Shown in pieces: positions 58,893-64,000 of a DNA stretch of 64,000 nt (position 1 is its first letter; the number at the start of each line of letters is the position of its first letter). Source of the stretch: Streptomyces sp. WAC08241. GTDB taxonomy: Bacteria; Actinomycetota; Actinomycetes; Streptomycetales; Streptomycetaceae. The stretch lies in assembly GCA_007858575.1 (NCBI GenBank), contig CP042279.1:3653501-3717500 (forward strand), in the 5' to 3' direction. The notes under the pieces are model-generated. The model was not told the DNA's origin. It saw only the letters and a list, made by a program, of their open reading frames with translations, and ran no database searches. Both the position numbers and the translations under genes were made by a program.

Positions 58893-61539
58893 ATGGCAGA
58901 GCCGGGCGTCGAGACGCGTACGAGGAGTGCTGTGATCACCGCGCGGGCGACTGCCAGCTTCGAGCCCGTCGGGCGGTCCGTCGCGGCCGCACGGGCCTTC
59001 GTCCGGGACACCCTCCAGGGCTGGGGGCACCCCGAGCTGGTGGACGACGCCGTCGTCCTCACCAGCGAGCTCGTCACCAACGCCGTCGTCCACGCCGGCA
59101 CCGCCGCCGACGTGCTCTGCCTGCGCTCCGACGACAGCATCCGCGTCGAGGTCTCCGACCGCTACCCCGAGCGCGAGATCCCGGTCCAGAGCGGCCGCAC
59201 CCTCGCCTCCCCCGACCGCGAGAACGGCCGCGGCCTGCTGCTGTGCGCCGCCCTCGCCCACCACGCTGGGGGGCGTCGACTACTCCCCACCCGCAAGCAC
59301 GTCTGGTTCCACCTCGACCTCCCGCAGCGCCCCGTCGGCACCCGCTCCGCCGGCCCGGTCCTCCCCGACGCCCTCCTCCCGGTCGCCGACAGCCGCGTCC
59401 GCGTCGCCGTCGTCCAGATCGACCGGAACGGCGCGATCACCGCCTGGAACGAGGACGCCGGGGAACTCTTCGGGTACGGCTCCGAGCAGGTCACCGGCAA
59501 GCCCCTGGGCGACCTCGCGGCCTGGCCCCACACCCCCGGCATCGGCACCGGTCTCGCCGAGGCCCTGCGCCCTCCCGCTGGGAGGGCAGTTATGGCGTCC
59601 GCTGCGCCGACGGCCGGGTCGTCCCCGTCTACGCCTCGCACCTGCGGGTCCGCGACTCCCAGGGCGAGCCCTCCACGGTCTGCCTCCTGGTCCGCGAGCA
59701 CGAGCGGGCGGTCCTCCAGACCCCGCAGCGCCCCGCGGCCGAGCCGGGCGCCGAGAACCGCGCCGCCGACCCCTTCGAGGTCTTCATCGGCTCCCCGGCC
59801 CCCGACGACCTCGACGGCCTGCTCCAGCGCACGGTCGAGCGCGCCCGCGACATGCTCGACGGCGACGCTGCCTTCCTCCTCCTCGCCACGGACGACGAGA
59901 CGGAACTGGAGGTACGGGCGACCACCGGCCTCCCGGCCGCCCGCCAGCGCTTCGCGCGCGTGCCCGTGGAAACCGGCGCCAGCCGGTACGGCTCCGCCCG
60001 GATGCCCGCCGTCCACGAGGACCTGGCCGCCGTCCCCGGAGCCGTCCCGCTCCTGGAGGACACCGGCATGCGCTCGGTGGTCACCGTCCCCCTCAAGGTC
60101 GAGGGCCGCCTCACCGGCTCCCTGGGCGTGGCCGCCGAGGCCGCGAACCGCTACTCGAACGAGGAGGCCCTCCGCCTCCAGTTCGCCGCCGACCGCATCG
60201 CCCTGGCCGTGGAGTCCGCCCGCCTCGGCGAGCTGGAACGCCTGCGCCGCGGCTCCTCAGCTTCCTCGTCGAGGCCTCCGACCTCCTGGCCGGCACCCTC
60301 GACCGGGACCAGACCCTGGCCCTGATGGCCCAGATGACGGTCCCCACCCTCGCGACCTGGTGCGCGGTCTACACGATCGCCGACCAGGCCTCCGACCCGT
60401 ACCTCTCGTACGTGCTCCACGAGGACGAGGACCGCATCGACGGCCTCAAGGAGCTGCTCTCCTCGATCACGCCGCCCGACCCGGTGCCGACGCCCGGCGC
60501 CCGGGTCTGGACCGCGCCGGGCGACGCCGCCCACCGGGCCGCGCTCACCGCCTCGGTCCAGGCCCTCGACCACCCGTCGAGCCCGCACGCGCCGGGCATC
60601 GACAGCACGCTGGCCACGGCGAGCGCGGTGGCCGGCGAGACGGTCGTCCTGCCCCTGGTGGCCCGCAACCGGGTCATCGGCATGCTGACGCTCGGCAGGC
60701 CCTCCGAGGACCACTTCCGCCAGGAGATCCTGGAGCTCGCCGAGGACCTGTCCCGCCGGGCCGCCCTGGCCCTGGACAACGCCCGCCTCTACTCGGAGCG
60801 CGTGGCCATCAGCCAGTCCCTCCAGCGCAGCCTGCTGCCGCCCGGCCTCCCGGAGATCCCGGGCGTCGAGGTGGACGTCATCTACCGCGCGGCCGGCGAG
60901 GGCAACGAGGTCGGGGGCGACTTCTACGACCTCTTCCCGATCAGCGACGGCGCGTACGGGTTCGCCATCGGCGACGTCTGCGGTACGGGCCCGGAGGCGG
61001 CCGCCGTCACCGGCCTGGCCCGTCATGCCCTGCGGCTCCTGGCCCGCGAGGGCCTCGGCGGCCTGGCGGTCCTGGAGCGCCTGAACGCGGCGATCCTCGA
61101 CGAGGGCGCCCGCAGCCGCTTCCTCACCCTCCTGTACGGCGAGATGCGCCCGCAGGAGGACGGCTCCGCGATCCTCAAGGTCGTCTGCGCCGGCCACCCG
61201 CTGCCCCTGCGCCTCAGCCCGGACGGCACGGTCCGCCCCGCGGCCGAACCGCAGCCGCTCCTGGGCGTCATGGACGACCTGGAGCTGTACGAGGAGACGG
61301 TCACGCTCGACCCGGGCGACGTCCTCCTGTGCGTCACGGACGGCGTGACGGAGCGCCGCGAGGGCTCCCGCATGCTGGGCGACGACGGCCTCGCCGACGT
61401 CCTCAAGACCTGTACGGGCCTGACGGCCGGCGCGGTCGCGGCTCGCGTCCTGCGCGCGGTCGAACGCTTCGCCCAGGCGCCGGCCTCCGACGACATGGCC
61501 ATCCTCGCGATGCGCCTCCGCGAGCCGGACGACCGTTGA
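58893..61539 (+). CDS. SpoIIE-family PP2C phosphatase with ATPase, PAS and GAF domains
   Basis: About 882 codons. Order: an anti-sigma-type HATPase (residues about 25-130: LVDDAVVLTSELVTNAVVHA, NGRGLLL), PAS (AVVQIDRNGAITAWNEDAGELFGYG, about 165-210), two GAF domains (about 300-430 and 460-640), then PP2C-SpoIIE (SLQRSLLPPGLPEIPGVEVD, EVGGDFYDLF, GDVCGTGPEAA, LLCVTDGVTERRE). Such proteins control anti-anti-sigma factors. Divergent from osaA with 267 bp between. ATG 58893 chosen; GTG 58848 is in frame too. Shifts near 59272, 59575 and 60255. Confidence 0.9.
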
Positions 61540-61544
61540 CGACA

Positions 61545-61573
61545 CGGCGCCTTCCCCGTCGGGGAAGGCGCCG
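61545..61573 (+). terminator. Strong hairpin after the PP2C gene
   Basis: cggcgccttcccc and ggggaaggcgccg pair perfectly (13 bp) around a 3-nt loop, five nucleotides after the stop. Confidence 0.85.
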
Positions 61574-61597
61574 CTCTCTGTCTCTGTTCCTGAACGC

Positions 61598-61627
61598 AAA
61601 GGCCCCCGCCATATGGCGGGGCCTTTT
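61598..61627. terminator. Bidirectional rho-independent terminator
   Basis: aaaggcccccgcc and ggcggggcctttt pair with one bulge around atat. With A-tracts and T-tracts on opposite sides it can stop both the PP2C transcript and the incoming rRNA/tRNA-Thr transcript. Confidence 0.8.
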
Positions 61628-61631
61628 CATC

Positions 61632-61707
61632 TGGAGCCCTTTAACGGAATCGAACCGTTGACCTTCTCCTTACCATGGAGACGCTCTACCGACTGAGCTA
61701 AAAGGGC
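61632..61707 (-). tRNA. tRNA-Thr (GGT)
   Basis: Minus-strand cloverleaf starting GCCCTTTTAGCTCAGTCGG. The acceptor stem GCCCTTT pairs with AAAGGGC; the anticodon loop ATGGTAA gives GGT for ACC codons; the T-loop is GGTTCGATTCC; CCA is encoded (61632-61634). It is the last gene of the rRNA operon. Confidence 0.95.
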
Positions 61708-61711
61708 AGGT

Positions 61712-61829
61712 GTTCGGCGGTGTCCTACTCTCCCACAGGGTCCCCCTGCAGTACCATCGGCGCTGAAAGGCTTAGCTTCCGGGTTCGGAATGTAACCGGG
61801 CGTTTCCCTAACGCTATGACCACCGAAAC
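61712..61829 (-). rRNA. rrf: 5S ribosomal RNA
   Basis: Minus strand, about 118 nt, starting GTTTCGGTGGTCATAGCG and ending GGACACCGCCGAAC. It contains the conserved CCGAACCCGGAAGCTAAG core. It sits between 23S rRNA and tRNA-Thr. Confidence 0.95.
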
Positions 61830-61899
61830 TCTATGAAGTTCACGAACTCAACCGACACGGGAGTTCGTTGCTTCAGAACTAACACAGTGGACGCGAGCA

Positions 61900-64000
<2,101 letters not shown>

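Overview
The window is high-GC actinobacterial DNA, almost certainly from Streptomyces. The right-hand part (about 38.2-64.0 kb) is conserved core chromosome: lhr helicase, Nei-type glycosylase, dps, an XRE regulator, cinA, pgsA, rimO, rodZ, ftsK, the OsaB/OsaA osmoadaptation two-component system, a SpoIIE-type phosphatase, then tRNA-Thr, 5S and 23S rRNA. From memory this order matches the S. coelicolor SCO57xx region that contains osaAB. Everything left of about 38 kb is accessory.

Layout. (1) 0.1-15.7 kb, minus strand: a non-ribosomal peptide synthetase (NRPS) operon. In transcription order it holds a C-T didomain, an A-T-C-A-T-C-A(N-methyltransferase)-T stretch, a C-A-T-TE termination protein and a small MbtH-like protein. 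Two of its modules are near-identical tandem copies with a period of about 3.17 kb. (2) 16.5-25.0 kb, plus strand: a divergent, translationally coupled operon. It encodes an ABM-type barrel protein, a group II PLP decarboxylase, a Dabb-domain protein and a phytanoyl-CoA-dioxygenase-like protein. These are followed by the complete 4-hydroxyphenylglycine (Hpg) pathway: HmaS, Hmo, HpgT and a prephenate dehydrogenase with an ACT domain. (3) 25.36-26.57 kb: FabV, a trans-2-enoyl-ACP/CoA reductase, possibly a self-resistance gene. (4) 26.6-28.9 kb: gene debris, namely a tniQ scar, a truncated FtsX-type permease and an HNH-like fragment. (5) 28.8-37.52 kb: a Tn7/Tn5053-like transposon with TnsA-, TnsB(TniA)- and TnsC(TniB)-type genes, three TniQ proteins and an XRE regulator. 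Its right end begins 5'-TGTC, carries repeated CTGAA-type sites and interrupts an araC-family gene.

How it fits together. The pathway operon converts prephenate to 4-hydroxyphenylpyruvate, 4-hydroxymandelate, 4-hydroxybenzoylformate and finally L-Hpg. The NRPS then assembles a short, partly N-methylated peptide released by the TE domain. The two operons diverge from one regulatory region holding two inverted repeats. No A domain shows the textbook Hpg specificity code, and no dedicated exporter or cluster regulator is in view.

Sequence quality. Nearly every long gene, including essential ones such as ftsK and pgsA, is broken by single-base indels, usually in homopolymers. The pattern looks like an unpolished long-read assembly rather than real decay. 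CDS coordinates below therefore span the whole gene across these shifts. A gene is called a pseudogene only where sequence is missing or truncated.
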